Assembly: GCF_002155695.1 (NCBI RefSeq)
Contig: NZ_MUYJ01000011.1
Span: 93,689-157,688 of the forward strand
Length of the DNA: 64,000 nucleotides
From: Erythrobacter tepidarius
GTDB taxonomy: Bacteria > Pseudomonadota > Alphaproteobacteria > Sphingomonadales > Sphingomonadaceae
Direction of reading: 5' to 3'
The position numbers and the translations under genes are program-made. The first letter of the stretch is position 1. Every line of letters starts with the position of its first letter. Positions 38,235 through 48,869 of the stretch are shown here, piece after piece. A model generated the notes under the pieces. The model saw only the letters and a list, made by a program, of their open reading frames with translations. It was not told the DNA's origin and did no database searches.

Positions 38235-40532
38235 TCAGTCGAAGCGGTTCGACTTGGGGAAGCCCTGTGGCGGCATGCGTCCGGCCGCCCCGCGCGCAAC
38301 CTTCCACATCCGGATTTCGGTTTCGGTGCGGGTGCGTTCGCCCGATCCACCCATCTGCCAGCTGAGGCCCTCGGCCAGCACGAAGGTGGTCGCGTCCGAC
38401 AGCCCGCCATCGCGGTAGCGCTGAAGCTGCACCCCCTGGCCGCGCGTCATCACCGGCAGTTCCTCGAGGTTGAACACGACCAGCTTGCGGTTGTCGCCGA
38501 CGCAGGCGACGTGATCGTGACCCTCGCCAATGCGTCGCACCACCCGCAGCACCGCCCCGTCCTTGAGATTGACCACCTGCCGGCCTTTCCGGGTTTCGGC
38601 CAGCAGCTCGTTCATCTCGGCAACGAAGCCCTTGCCGTGGCTGGAGGCGAGCAGCAGCCGCCCGCCGGGCCGGTGCACCATCATCGCGGCGATCGAAGCC
38701 TCGCTTTCAAGGTCGATCATGCTGCGCACCGGCTCGCCGAAGCCACGCGCGCCGGGCAGCTTGTCGCAGCCCAATGTGAAGAAGCGCCCGTCCGAGGCCG
38801 CGAGCAGCAGCTTGTCGGTGGTCTGCGCGTGGCAGATGAAGGCGAGACCGTCGCCCTCCTTGTATTTGAACTCCTGATCAAGCGGTACATGGCCGCTGGC
38901 CGCCCTGATCCAGCCCTTCTGGCTGAGGATCACCGTCACCGGCGCCTTCTCGATCATCGCATCCATGCTGAATTCGACCGTCGCGGCGGCCTCGGCAATC
39001 AGCGTGCGGCGCGCACCGATCGCGGTGTCCTCAGCATAGTCCTTGCGCAGCGCCTTGAGATCGCGCTTGAGCCGGGTGCGCTGGCGGGCCGGGCTTTCGA
39101 GCAGCTTTTCAAGCTCGTCCTGTTCGGCCAGCAGCTCATCCTGCTCTTTCCTGAGCTGCATCTCCTCCAGCTTGCGCAAGCTGCGCAGCCGCATGTTGAG
39201 GATCGCCTCGGCCTGGCGGTCGGTGAGCGCGAATTCGGCCATCATCACCGGCTTGGGCTCGTCCTCGCTGCGGATGATGGCAATCACCCGGTCGAGGTTG
39301 AGGTAGGCGATGATGTAGCCGCGCACCAGCTCCAGGCGCTTTTCGATCTGGTCGAGTCGGTGGCGCGCGCGGCGCTGGAGAATGTCGATCTGCGCCGCCG
39401 TCCAGTGTTCGAGCAATTCCTTCAGCCCCATCACCATCGGCGTGCGCGTGGCATCGAGCACGTTGAGATTGAGGCTGAAACGCGTTTCCAGATCGGTCAG
39501 CCTGAACAGGCTTTCCTTGAGCAGGTCGGGATCGACGTTGCGGCTCTTGGGCACCAGCACGATCCGGATCGCGGTATCGCTTTCGTCGCGCACGTCTTCG
39601 AGGATCGGCAGCTTCTTGTCGGCAATCGCCTGGGCGATCTGCTCGATCAGCTTGGACTTGGGCACCTGATAGGGGATTTCCGAGATCACCAGCTGCCATT
39701 GGCCGCCGCCGAGGCGCTCGATCCCCGCCTCGACATCGGCCGGATCCTTCGCCTCGGGCGCGCGGAACCGCCCGCGCAGGCGAAAGGCGCCGCGCCCGGT
39801 ACGGTAGGCCTCGGCAATCACCGCCGGGCTATCGATCACCTGCCCGCCGGTGGGAAAGTCGGGGCCGTGGAACAGCTCCATCAGCCTTTCGTGGGTGACG
39901 TGGGGATTTTCGATGAGTTCAAGCGTCGCATCGATGATCTCGGCGACATTGTGGCTGGGGATGCTGGTCGCCATGCCCACCGCGATCCCGCTTGCGCCAT
40001 TGGCGAGCAGGTTGGGGAACAGGCCGGGGAAGATCTCCGGCTCGACTTCCTCGCCGTTGTAGGTCGGCAGGAAATCGACCGTGCCCTCGTCCAGCCCCCC
40101 CATCAGTTCGAGCGCGGTCTTGGTCAGGCGCGCTTCGGTGTAGCGGTAGGCCGCGGCGTTATCGCCATCGACATTGCCGAAGTTGCCCTGCCCCTCGACC
40201 AGCGGATAGCGCAGCGCGAAATCCTGCGCGAGGCGCACCATCGCATCATAGACCGACGCATCGCCATGCGGGTGATACTTGCCGATCACGTCGCCAACGA
40301 CGCGGGCGGACTTCTTGAAGGCACTCGAAGGATCGAGCTTCAGCTGCCGCATCGCCCACAGCAGCCGGCGGTGCACCGGCTTCAGCCCGTCGCGCAGATC
40401 GGGCAGGCTGCGCGCGGTGATGGTCGAGAGGGCATAGACCAGATAGCGCTCGGACAGCGCGGCATCGAAGGGCGCATCGACGATCGCGTCGAAGCCGTCG
40501 TCAGGGGTATCGGTGATGGTGGGATCGGACAT
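38235..40532 (-). CDS. parC: DNA topoisomerase IV subunit A
   Basis: A 765-residue type II topoisomerase subunit that cuts DNA to decatenate sister chromosomes. The N-terminal [39 protein letters not shown] and the active Tyr131 in [10 protein letters not shown] are clear; it ends in beta-pinwheel blades without a gyrase box (no QRRGGKG-like GyrA box), which argues for ParC over GyrA. At the quinolone-determining helix the sequence is [11 protein letters not shown], with Ala at the Ser80 position. parE is not adjacent. Confidence 0.94.
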   Translation of the reverse strand: MSDPTITDTPDDGFDAIVDAPFDAALSERYLVYALSTITARSLPDLRDGLKPVHRRLLWAMRQLKLDPSSAFKKSARVVGDVIGKYHPHGDASVYDAMVRLAQDFALRYPLVEGQGNFGNVDGDNAAAYRYTEARLTKTALELMGGLDEGTVDFLPTYNGEEVEPEIFPGLFPNLLANGASGIAVGMATSIPSHNVAEIIDATLELIENPHVTHERLMELFHGPDFPTGGQVIDSPAVIAEAYRTGRGAFRLRGRFRAPEAKDPADVEAGIERLGGGQWQLVISEIPYQVPKSKLIEQIAQAIADKKLPILEDVRDESDTAIRIVLVPKSRNVDPDLLKESLFRLTDLETRFSLNLNVLDATRTPMVMGLKELLEHWTAAQIDILQRRARHRLDQIEKRLELVRGYIIAYLNLDRVIAIIRSEDEPKPVMMAEFALTDRQAEAILNMRLRSLRKLEEMQLRKEQDELLAEQDELEKLLESPARQRTRLKRDLKALRKDYAEDTAIGARRTLIAEAAATVEFSMDAMIEKAPVTVILSQKGWIRAASGHVPLDQEFKYKEGDGLAFICHAQTTDKLLLAASDGRFFTLGCDKLPGARGFGEPVRSMIDLESEASIAAMMVHRPGGRLLLASSHGKGFVAEMNELLAETRKGRQVVNLKDGAVLRVVRRIGEGHDHVACVGDNRKLVVFNLEELPVMTRGQGVQLQRYRDGGLSDATTFVLAEGLSWQMGGSGERTRTETEIRMWKVARGAAGRMPPQGFPKSNRFD

Positions 40533-40594
40533 GGCGCCCGTCTAGCAACCCGCGCCGCGACGAGGGAGAGGGGTTTCCACAGGGTTGAGCCGCT

Positions 40595-40945
40595 CTACAT
40601 CTTCCTGAGGTCATTGCTGGTCGCGGGGACGGAGACGGTCAGCCCGTCCATCTGCGCGGTCAGCTCGATCTGGCACGACAGGCGGCTGGTGCGCCGCGCC
40701 CCGGCGGCGAAGTCGAGCATGTCCTCCTCCTCCTCGCTCGCCGGGGGCAGGCGGTCGAACCATTCGGGCGCGACGATCACGTGGCAGGTCGAACAGGCCA
40801 TCTGCCCCTCGCAGGTGCCTTCGAGCGGCAGTCCCGCCGCCTGGCCGACGCGCAGCAGGTTGTCGCCCGGCGCGGCGGTCGTTTCCACCTGCTTCCCGCG
40901 CGGATCGATGAAGGTGACACCAATCTTTCCCTTGGGGATGCTCAC
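40595..40945 (-). CDS. fdx: [2Fe-2S] ferredoxin, ISC/adrenodoxin type
   Basis: A 116-residue ferredoxin. The cluster ligands are Cys45, Cys51, Cys54 (CEGQMACSTC) and Cys91 (LSC), the spacing of vertebrate-type/ISC ferredoxins. Such proteins give electrons for Fe-S cluster assembly or to P450s. The start overlaps the stop of the cysteine desulfurase gene by 4 bases (ATGA), which supports a role in Fe-S assembly. Confidence 0.9.
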   Translation of the reverse strand: MSIPKGKIGVTFIDPRGKQVETTAAPGDNLLRVGQAAGLPLEGTCEGQMACSTCHVIVAPEWFDRLPPASEEEEDMLDFAAGARRTSRLSCQIELTAQMDGLTVSVPATSNDLRKM

Positions 40946-42039
40946 AGGCCTTGCTCCTGCGCCGCGGCCTTGATCGCGGCGGCGGCGGTTTCGATGTCCT
41001 CAAGGCTGGTATAGCGCCCGAATCCGAGGCGGATAGAGGACTTTGCCTCAGGCTCGGTGAGGCCGATGGCGCGCAGCACATGGCTTGGCCGACCCGAACC
41101 GCTGGCGCAAGCCGAACCGGCCGAGAACATCACGGAGCGGCAGTCGCTCATCAGCCGGGCGACATCGAGGCCATCCCTGCGGAGGTTGAGATTGCCGTGC
41201 CAGCGGTGGGTGTCGCTGCCGTTCAGCGTCCAGCCGTCGAACAGTTCGCGCGCGCGCTGCCACAGGGCTTCGACATGGGCCGCGTCCTCGGCCATGCGCT
41301 CCGCCGCCAACCGCGCCGCCGCGCCGAAGCCCGCGACCAGCGCCGGGCTAAGCGTCCCCGAGCGCAAGCCCTGTTCCTGTCCGCCGCCATGAATCTGCGG
41401 CTGCAAGTCCAGTCCGTCCCTGACCCACAGCGCACCGATGCCCTTCGGGCCGTGGAGCTTGTGCGCGGAAACCGCGATCATGTCGGCATTGGCCGGCGGG
41501 GAGAGCTTCCCAGCGCCCTGCACCGCATCGCACAGGAACCACCCGCCCGCCGCATGGGCCGCGTCCGCCAGTTGCTCGACCGGCTGGATCGTCCCGATCT
41601 CGTTATTGACCTGCATCACTGCGATGAGCTGCGTGCCTTGGGGGATGATCGTGTCGCCCGCGACAAGGCCTTGGCGATCGACCGGCAGCACCAGCATCTC
41701 GGCGCTATCGCCAAGCGCGCGGACGCCATCGAGCACCGCCGCGTGCTCGATGGCTGAAACGGCGATGATGTTGCTGCCCGCGGCGCGCGCGGTGCCCTTG
41801 ATCGCAAGGTTGATCGCCTCGGTCGCACCGGAGGTGAAGATCACCCGCCCTCCGGCCGGAAACAGCGCGCCGATTTGCGCGCGCGCGGCCTCGATCGCGG
41901 CAGCGGCCATGCGGCCCATGCGGTGGGGGGAATGGGGGTTGCCGAAAGTGTCGCTCTCCGGCCCGCCCAGCCAGCGCAGCATCGCCTCGCGCGCTTCGGG
42001 GGCGAGCGGCGTGGTAGCCTGATAGTCGAGGTAGATCAT
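40942..42039 (-). CDS. Cysteine desulfurase family protein (IscS/NifS-like), copy 1
   Basis: A 365-residue PLP enzyme that takes sulfur from cysteine. N-terminal MIYLDYQATTPLAP, PLP lysine in VSAHKLHGPKGIGAL, His in AIEHAAV, and the catalytic Cys in SAGSACASGSG near the C-terminus. The ATG at 42039 is preferred; a GTG five codons earlier is in frame. Without a biochemical partner it could serve general Fe-S assembly or tRNA thiolation. Coupled to the ferredoxin and preceded by a second desulfurase gene, an arrangement that points to Fe-S biogenesis. Confidence 0.9.
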   Translation of the reverse strand: MIYLDYQATTPLAPEAREAMLRWLGGPESDTFGNPHSPHRMGRMAAAAIEAARAQIGALFPAGGRVIFTSGATEAINLAIKGTARAAGSNIIAVSAIEHAAVLDGVRALGDSAEMLVLPVDRQGLVAGDTIIPQGTQLIAVMQVNNEIGTIQPVEQLADAAHAAGGWFLCDAVQGAGKLSPPANADMIAVSAHKLHGPKGIGALWVRDGLDLQPQIHGGGQEQGLRSGTLSPALVAGFGAAARLAAERMAEDAAHVEALWQRARELFDGWTLNGSDTHRWHGNLNLRRDGLDVARLMSDCRSVMFSAGSACASGSGRPSHVLRAIGLTEPEAKSSIRLGFGRYTSLEDIETAAAAIKAAAQEQGL

Positions 42040-42152
42040 GGGGTTAATTGCCACCGAGAAATGTGCTCACCCCGGCCCGCCAACACACGGGCCGCACGGG
42101 CGACCGCCCGCTCGCAGGCGCCCGGAGCGAAGCGGAGGACTAGCGCCCAGAA

Positions 42153-42174
42153 CTGCACGCCGGAGGGCGTGCAG
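42153..42174. repeat. Hairpin with GGAG loop (copy 2 of a hairpin family)
   Basis: CTGCACGCC-GGAG-GGCGTGCAG is a perfect 9-bp stem in the 184-base gap between the two cysteine desulfurase genes. About 15 bases before it (42129-42140) is AGCGAAGCGGAGGA, also seen before the hairpin at 56678. No T-run follows. Confidence 0.6.
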
Positions 42175-42223
42175 CAGACAAGAAACTGGGGCCACGGAGC
42201 AATTGCGGGGAGACGATGGAGGT

Positions 42224-43261
42224 TCAACATAGCGACGCCCAAGCCTCGCTGAACCGCGCCAGTTCTTCGGGCGTGGTTGACCAGCCCATGCTCACCCGGA
42301 TGGTGCGCGCGGCCACATCGTCGGGCACCCCAAAGGCATCGAGCACCCGGCTTTTCTTCAATGTGCCCGACGAACAGGCGCTCCCCGCCGAAACGGCAAA
42401 GCCCATGGCGTCAAGGCGGATCAGCAGGGCTTGGGCGCTCATGGTCGGGTGGGCGACCGCGAAGATGTGCGAGCATTGCGGGCCGAGCGCGATGGCTTCT
42501 CCCGCCGCCCGGATCGCCTCGCGGAAGGCCAGGCGGTCGGCCTCGCTGGTCGCCCAGCCCGGCAAGCCGCCCGCCTCCAAAGCCGCCGCCATGCCCAGCG
42601 CGCCGGGCAGGTTCTCGGTCCCTTGCCGGTAACCACGCTCATGCCCGCCAACCGGTTCCAGCAGGTTGAAGTCCCGAACCAACAGGGCACCAATCCCAAT
42701 CGGCCCGCCGAACTTGTGCGCCGAGATCACCAGCATGTCGGCCTCCGGCAGCTTCAACTTGCCGGCGCTTTGGGAGCAATCGACGAGCATCTGCCCGCCA
42801 CCTTCCCGGACGACTTCAGGCAGGGTGTTCCGCTCGTAAGGCCAGAGGATCGTGCCGGTTTCCGAATTGACGTGCTGCACCGCCACCAGCGCACCCGCGC
42901 AGTCGGGAGACCCGTCCAAGTCGACCTCACCATCGACCACCGGCAGAATTTCGGCATCGGGCGCCGCCCGGAACACCGCGTCATGCTCGACCGCGCTGAC
43001 GATCCGGCGCTTTACCTTCGCACGACCCAGCGCGATCCACAGCGCCTCGCTCGCCCCGCTGGTGAAGATCAGCTCGCCGTCCCACCCCAGCGCGCGCTTC
43101 ACCCGCTCGCGCGCATCCTCCAGTGCGGCGCGCGCGCGGCGGCCCTCGGCGTGGGGGCTGGACGGGTTCGCCCACAGCCGAAAGCCCTCCTCCATCGCCG
43201 CCTTGGCCTCCGGGCGCAGCGGCGAGGTGGCGGCGTGATCGAGATAGACCCGTTGCGGGAT
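42224..43261 (-). CDS. Cysteine desulfurase family protein, copy 2, apparent ATC start
   Basis: A PLP-dependent cysteine desulfurase-like protein, 345 residues if read from the ATC at 43261. PLP Lys in VISAHKFGGPIGIGALL, His in AVEHDAV and catalytic Cys in SAGSACSSGTLKKS are all present. The first ATG in frame (43195) would remove the conserved N-terminal strand VYLDHAATSPLRPEA, which is nevertheless encoded upstream. No ATG, GTG or TTG occurs earlier in that frame. The ATC is 8 bases after GAGG, the ideal place for a start. Either a rare AUC start, a point mutation, or a sequence error. The ferredoxin and copy 1 lie downstream. Confidence 0.82.
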   Translation of the reverse strand: MPQRVYLDHAATSPLRPEAKAAMEEGFRLWANPSSPHAEGRRARAALEDARERVKRALGWDGELIFTSGASEALWIALGRAKVKRRIVSAVEHDAVFRAAPDAEILPVVDGEVDLDGSPDCAGALVAVQHVNSETGTILWPYERNTLPEVVREGGGQMLVDCSQSAGKLKLPEADMLVISAHKFGGPIGIGALLVRDFNLLEPVGGHERGYRQGTENLPGALGMAAALEAGGLPGWATSEADRLAFREAIRAAGEAIALGPQCSHIFAVAHPTMSAQALLIRLDAMGFAVSAGSACSSGTLKKSRVLDAFGVPDDVAARTIRVSMGWSTTPEELARFSEAWASLC

Positions 43262-43281
43262 GGTCTTTTCCTCACAAGAAA

Positions 43282-43309
43282 TTGCGATTTTCGCCTGTGC
43301 GCCTATATA
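43282..43309 (+). promoter_or_regulatory. Putative promoter of the alpha/beta hydrolase gene
   Basis: TTGCGA (43282-43287) and TATATA (43304-43309) with a 16-base spacer, 57 bases before the ATG at 43367 and 21 bases from the divergent desulfurase start. Same -35 type and spacing as the purS and tRNA promoters. Confidence 0.5.
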
Positions 43310-43366
43310 GGCCGCGCAAACGCCAGCGCCACCCGGCGCGTGTGCTCTCGATCACAAGGTTTACCG

Positions 43367-44023
43367 ATGCCCTCAGTCATCTTCCCCGGCCCGGAAGGCC
43401 GTCTTGAAGGTCGATTCTCCCCACCCCCGCGCCCGCGCGCGCCGGTTGCCATGATCCTCCATCCGCACCCCGAAGGCGGCGGAACGATGAACGACCGGAT
43501 CGTGCAGCGGCTCTACAAGACCTTTGCCGAGCGCGGCTTTGCGACGCTGCGTTTCAACTTCCGCGGCGTGGGGCGCTCGCAAGGCAGCTTCGACAGCGGC
43601 ATAGGCGAACTCTCCGACGCGGCTGCCGCGCTCGATTGGGTCCAGTCGATCCACCCTGAAGCGCAGAGCACCTGGATCGCTGGCTATTCCTTCGGCGCCC
43701 TGATCGGGATGCAGCTCTTGATGCGCCGTCCCGAAGTGCGCGGCTTCATCGCGATCGCGCCGCCGGCGAATATGTACGACTTCAGCTTTCTTGCCCCTTG
43801 CCCGGCGAGCGGCATCTTCTTGCAGGGTGCGGCGGACACGGTGGTCCAGCCCGCCGCGGTGCAGAAGCTGGTCGACAAGCTGCGCACCCAGAAGCACATC
43901 ACCATCCACCACGAGGAAATCCCGCGCGCCAACCACTTCTTCGAAAACGAGCTGGAGGAACTGATGGCCGCGGTCGACAATTACCTCGATTTCCGGCTGT
44001 CGCCCGATTGCCCGATCAAGTGA
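43367..44023 (+). CDS. Alpha/beta hydrolase (small serine hydrolase)
   Basis: A 218-residue cytoplasmic hydrolase of the COG2945 type. LHPHPEGGGTMNDRIVQRL is the family's first motif, then FNFRGVGRSQGSFD, the nucleophile elbow AGYSFGA (Ser) and the catalytic His in RANHFF. The substrate is not known. The ATG at 43367 fits the family's usual start (MPSVIFPGPEGRLEGRF). It is divergent from the desulfurase gene copy 2. Confidence 0.9.
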   Translation: MPSVIFPGPEGRLEGRFSPPPRPRAPVAMILHPHPEGGGTMNDRIVQRLYKTFAERGFATLRFNFRGVGRSQGSFDSGIGELSDAAAALDWVQSIHPEAQSTWIAGYSFGALIGMQLLMRRPEVRGFIAIAPPANMYDFSFLAPCPASGIFLQGAADTVVQPAAVQKLVDKLRTQKHITIHHEEIPRANHFFENELEELMAAVDNYLDFRLSPDCPIK

Positions 44024-44334
44024 AAGTGGCGATCCGGGGCTGACGAAAATCCCGGATCGCAAGGCAAAATCTCGCTGCGCCGATCAGAAATCAGCGAAAC
44101 TTCGCGGCCGCGCAGAGCCGAGGCGCTCACGCTTTGCTCGGGCGCTGCGGTCGCGGTGGCCGCGGAGATGCACCGGAGACCCAAGAATGGGCTGCGCTTG
44201 CCATGCCCGCCGCCTGCACCGAACGAGCCGGCCAGCCGCACAGGCAATCCGCTTGGGCGCGGATTGAGCAGCAGCATCACCTAGAGAATGCCTTGATTTG
44301 ACGCGGCGATTTGACGCGGCGCGCCGGGGGCGGA
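44024..44334. other. Gene-free region with a 13-bp tandem repeat
   Basis: About 311 bases between the hydrolase gene and the convergent small membrane gene. No ORF in it has a recognisable product. GATTTGACGCGGC is repeated exactly in tandem at 44295-44307 and 44308-44320, just before the end of the small gene. Otherwise I see nothing specific. Confidence 0.5.
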
Positions 44335-44547
44335 CTATTCGCCTCCGGCCGCCTTCAACTGCTCGATCGGTGCCTTGCCGGTTTCGCTCGGCACGGTCCA
44401 GATCAGCACGTTGATCACCGCAATCAGCGCCAGCAACACCATCAGCGCTGGGTTCTTGGCCTCGCCGGTGCGCCGCCACAGCAAGAACGCCCCTGCCAGC
44501 AACGCCAGCGCGGCGAGCATCACGATCGAAAGCACGACATCGGTCAT
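44335..44547 (-). CDS. Small membrane protein, function unknown
   Basis: A 70-residue protein with two hydrophobic segments (MTDVVLSIVMLAALALLAGAFLLW, then LMVLLALIAVINVLIWTV) joined by RRTGEAKNPA. The C-terminus is soluble (PSETGKAPIEQLKAAGGE). I do not recognise it. The ATG at 44547 was chosen because it begins at the first segment. It lies divergent to the DUF885 gene, and this orientation suggests it uses its own promoter in the 74-base gap. Confidence 0.7.
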   Translation of the reverse strand: MTDVVLSIVMLAALALLAGAFLLWRRTGEAKNPALMVLLALIAVINVLIWTVPSETGKAPIEQLKAAGGE

Positions 44548-44620
44548 GCTGTGCGCTCTAGCCGCCTTGGCCCGCGCAGTGCAATTGACTTGGGGCAAGC
44601 GCCCCGCCAAACCGACCAGC

Positions 44621-46477
44621 ATGAGAGAGAGATTTGCCGATTTCACCCGCCGCCAGACCCTCAAGGGGCTGGCGGGCGCCTCCGCCCTTGCCCTGTTGCC
44701 CGCCTGCGCCCGCAACCAGGCCGATCTTGCCGCCGCACCCGCGGGCGGTTCCATCGCCCGGCTCGATCCGGACGCGGCGCTGGATCGGATCGCCTACCGG
44801 ATGCTCGCTCACGAGCCTGGCCGCGCCACTGGCCTTGGCGTCGACACGGGCGAATTCGCCGCCTGGCGCGCGACCTTCGGCATGACGGGCGAGGAAGGGC
44901 GCAGCGCCTATGCCAGCACGCTCAAGCAGCTGCTCGCCGAAGCCCGCGCCTACCCCCGCGAGGGGCTCACCAGCGACCAGCAGATCGGCTTCGAAGTGGT
45001 CGAAAGCGCCTTCTCCAAGGCGCTGGAGGGCATGGCCATGCCCTATGGCGATGTGGCGGTCGGCAGCTGGCGCAATGCCCCCTATGTCGTGATCCAGAAC
45101 GTCGGCGGCTATATCGACCTGCCGCGCTTCTTCGGCTCGACCCAGCCGCTGCGCACGCGCGAGGACATCGGTCCCTATATCGCCCGCCTCGCCGAAGTTC
45201 CGGCAATCCTCGACGGCGAGCTGGAGCGCATCCGCGCCGCGCGCGGCATGGGCGTGGTGCCGCCTGCCTTCCTGCTCGACAAGGCGATCGCGCAGCTGGA
45301 AGCCAGCCTGCCGCAGGCGCGGGACAGCTATGCCGGGCCGCTCGCTGCGGCCACCATCGATGGGGCGGCACGCTCCGTCGCGCAGGCCGAACGCATCATC
45401 GCCACCGGCATCGTTCCCGCGCTCGAACGCCAGCTGGCCGAACTGCGCACCCAGCGCAGCCTTGCCAGGGACAGTGCCGGCATGTGGGCCCAGCCGATGG
45501 GCGAGGAATATTACGCCTGGGCGGTCAGCGCCTCGACCACCACCACCATGACGCCCGACGAGATCCACCGTCAGGGCCTTGCCGAACTGGAGGAGATTCA
45601 CGGTCGGATGGATCCGATCCTGCGCGAGATAGGCTACACCAAAGGCAGCGTCGGCGAGCGGATGCGCGCGCTTGCCGAGGATCCGCGCTACAAGTTTGCC
45701 GAGGGCGATCCGGGCCGCAAGGAGATCTTCGATTTCATCAACGAACGGGTCGCCTGGATCAGGGCGCAGATGCCGCGCGCCTTCGACCAGCTGGTCGATC
45801 CGCCGCTGGAAGTGCGTCGCCTGCCGCTGGCCGAGGAACCGGGCGCGCCCGGCGCCTATGGCGGCGCGGGCAGCAAGGATGGCAGCATCCCCGGGCGATT
45901 CTGGATCAACCTTCGCACCACCGATCTGCATCGCAAATATGATCTGGCCGATCTGACCTTCCACGAAAGCATTCCGGGCCACGTGTGGGAAGGCGAGTTT
46001 TCCAACCGCCTGCCGCTGATCCGCTCGATCCTCGCCTTCAACGCCTTTAGCGAAGGCTGGGCGCTCTATGCCGAACAGCTCGCCGACGAGTTGGGAGCCT
46101 ATGACGAATTCAAGGTCGGCCGGCTGGGATACCTGCAAAGCCTCGCCTTTCGCGCTTGCCGGCTGGTGGTCGACACCGGCCTGCACGCCAAGCGATGGAC
46201 GCGCGAAGAGGGCCGCCGGTTCTTCGTCGAGCGCAACGGCTCCAAGTTCGAGGAGGTCGCCTCCGAGGTTGATCGCTATTGCAGCTGGCCGGGGCAGGCC
46301 TGCGGCTACAAGATCGGCCATTCGGAAATCCTCCGCCAGCGCGCCCGCGCGCAGGCCGAACTGGGCAGCCGTTACGACTTCAAGGCGTTCAACACCGCCG
46401 TCATCCTCGGCGGCAATGCGCCGCTCAACGTCGTCGCCAATACCGTCAGCCGCTATATCGCCAAGGCCAAGGGGTAG
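44621..46477 (+). CDS. DUF885 family protein, exported via Tat as a lipoprotein
   Basis: A 618-residue protein of the DUF885 family of putative zinc carboxypeptidase-like enzymes. The N-terminus has a twin-arginine motif (TRRQTLKGLAGASALALLPAC), with Cys as the lipobox position, so the mature protein is likely a Tat-dependent lipoprotein. The HExxxGH-type motif FHESIPGHVWE (about 450) and FSEGWALYAEQLADELG follow the metal-dependent family pattern. Substrate unknown. The ATG at 44621 lies before the twin-arginine motif; upstream in-frame codons do not extend the signal. Confidence 0.88.
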   Translation: MRERFADFTRRQTLKGLAGASALALLPACARNQADLAAAPAGGSIARLDPDAALDRIAYRMLAHEPGRATGLGVDTGEFAAWRATFGMTGEEGRSAYASTLKQLLAEARAYPREGLTSDQQIGFEVVESAFSKALEGMAMPYGDVAVGSWRNAPYVVIQNVGGYIDLPRFFGSTQPLRTREDIGPYIARLAEVPAILDGELERIRAARGMGVVPPAFLLDKAIAQLEASLPQARDSYAGPLAAATIDGAARSVAQAERIIATGIVPALERQLAELRTQRSLARDSAGMWAQPMGEEYYAWAVSASTTTTMTPDEIHRQGLAELEEIHGRMDPILREIGYTKGSVGERMRALAEDPRYKFAEGDPGRKEIFDFINERVAWIRAQMPRAFDQLVDPPLEVRRLPLAEEPGAPGAYGGAGSKDGSIPGRFWINLRTTDLHRKYDLADLTFHESIPGHVWEGEFSNRLPLIRSILAFNAFSEGWALYAEQLADELGAYDEFKVGRLGYLQSLAFRACRLVVDTGLHAKRWTREEGRRFFVERNGSKFEEVASEVDRYCSWPGQACGYKIGHSEILRQRARAQAELGSRYDFKAFNTAVILGGNAPLNVVANTVSRYIAKAKG

Positions 46478-46806
46478 ATCCTGCCCCTTGGCAATGCGCC
46501 CGTCTGATCACACGCCGCAACCGTCTCGCGGCAGGAAGATGGCATGGAAATGCCAGGACAAGACCGCGAAACCATGCGCCGCGCGCCGCTCGCGCCGGGC
46601 CATGTCGGAGCGATCCGCGCGATCGGGAACGAACGGCTCCTCCCTACGGGCGCGACCGTCACACCGAACGAGGTGCGGCCCGCGGAGGTGATAAGCGAGA
46701 TCCGGTTTGCGCGCGGGGCCGAGCGCGAGACGATGCGGGTGCGCGCGGTGATCGGGCACCTGCCGGGGGTGATTTGCTGCGCGCGCGGCTGGCCGGCTGA
46801 TTGCGC
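46478..46806. other. 329-base region without a supported gene
   Basis: Between the convergent DUF885 and DUF937-like genes. A plus-strand open frame starts at 46544 (MEMPGQDRETMRRAPLAPG...) and has coding-like third positions for its first ~85 codons, but it then runs 480 bases antisense through the DUF937-like gene, and no family was recognised. It could be a degraded gene. No terminator is obvious. Confidence 0.4.
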
Positions 46807-47130
46807 TCAGCTCTTGCCGAACAGCCCCTTGGCGATGTCCATGATGTCGTCAACCGGGTTACCGTCGCCGTCCCGGTCGAGGATGTTCGCGAAGTTGGCG
46901 AGCGAACCTTCGCCGCCGATCGCCGCGACGATCTGGTTGAGCACATCGGGCGAGAGGCCGGTCTTCTCCGCCGCCAGCGTGACCGTGTCGCCTTCCAGCG
47001 CATGGGTTTTGCCGAGCGCGCCAATCGCCTGCTCCACCATCGCCGGATCAAGCCCGACCTGCTTGGCGAGGTTCACCACATCGTCCGGCGCGCCGCCGAT
47101 GTTCTTCAGGATGCCGTCAAGAATGCTCAT
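46807..47130 (-). CDS. DUF937-like protein with a Ca-loop-like segment
   Basis: A 107-residue protein with the start MSILDGILKNIGGAPDDVVNLAKQVGLDP, an amphipathic two-repeat pattern (VNLAKQVGLDPAMVEQAIGAL and TLAAEKTGLSPDVLNQIVAAIG) that matches the DUF937/YidB type. The tail has DRDGDGNPVDDI, an Asp-rich loop resembling an EF-hand but with no acidic residue at position 12, so Ca binding is uncertain. Function unknown. Stands downstream of pckA, on the same strand after its terminator. Confidence 0.75.
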   Translation of the reverse strand: MSILDGILKNIGGAPDDVVNLAKQVGLDPAMVEQAIGALGKTHALEGDTVTLAAEKTGLSPDVLNQIVAAIGGEGSLANFANILDRDGDGNPVDDIMDIAKGLFGKS

Positions 47131-47191
47131 CTCTTCCCTCCTCTTGCGCGAGTCGAGCGGCAGTGTGGCAAAGCATTGCGTCGATACAAGG

Positions 47192-47226
47192 AAAAAGCCC
47201 CGCTCCGGCTCGGGCCGGGCGGGGCT
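47192..47226 (-). terminator. Rho-independent terminator of pckA
   Basis: AGCCCCGC and GCGGGGCT make a perfect stem with an inner CCGG..CCGG stem, flanked by AAAAA on the plus strand. On the minus strand this is a GC-rich hairpin followed by a T-run 24 bases after the pckA stop. Confidence 0.8.
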
Positions 47227-47249
47227 CTCCTCTCCAACCGGTGAAAAGA

Positions 47250-48869
<1,620 letters not shown>

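Noticed and set aside
37926..40973. Plus-strand 1015-codon ORF
   Set aside because: It lies antisense to the clear parC and ferredoxin genes; long antisense frames are usual in high-GC DNA because stop codons are rare. Its product is Arg/His/Asp-rich and matches no family.
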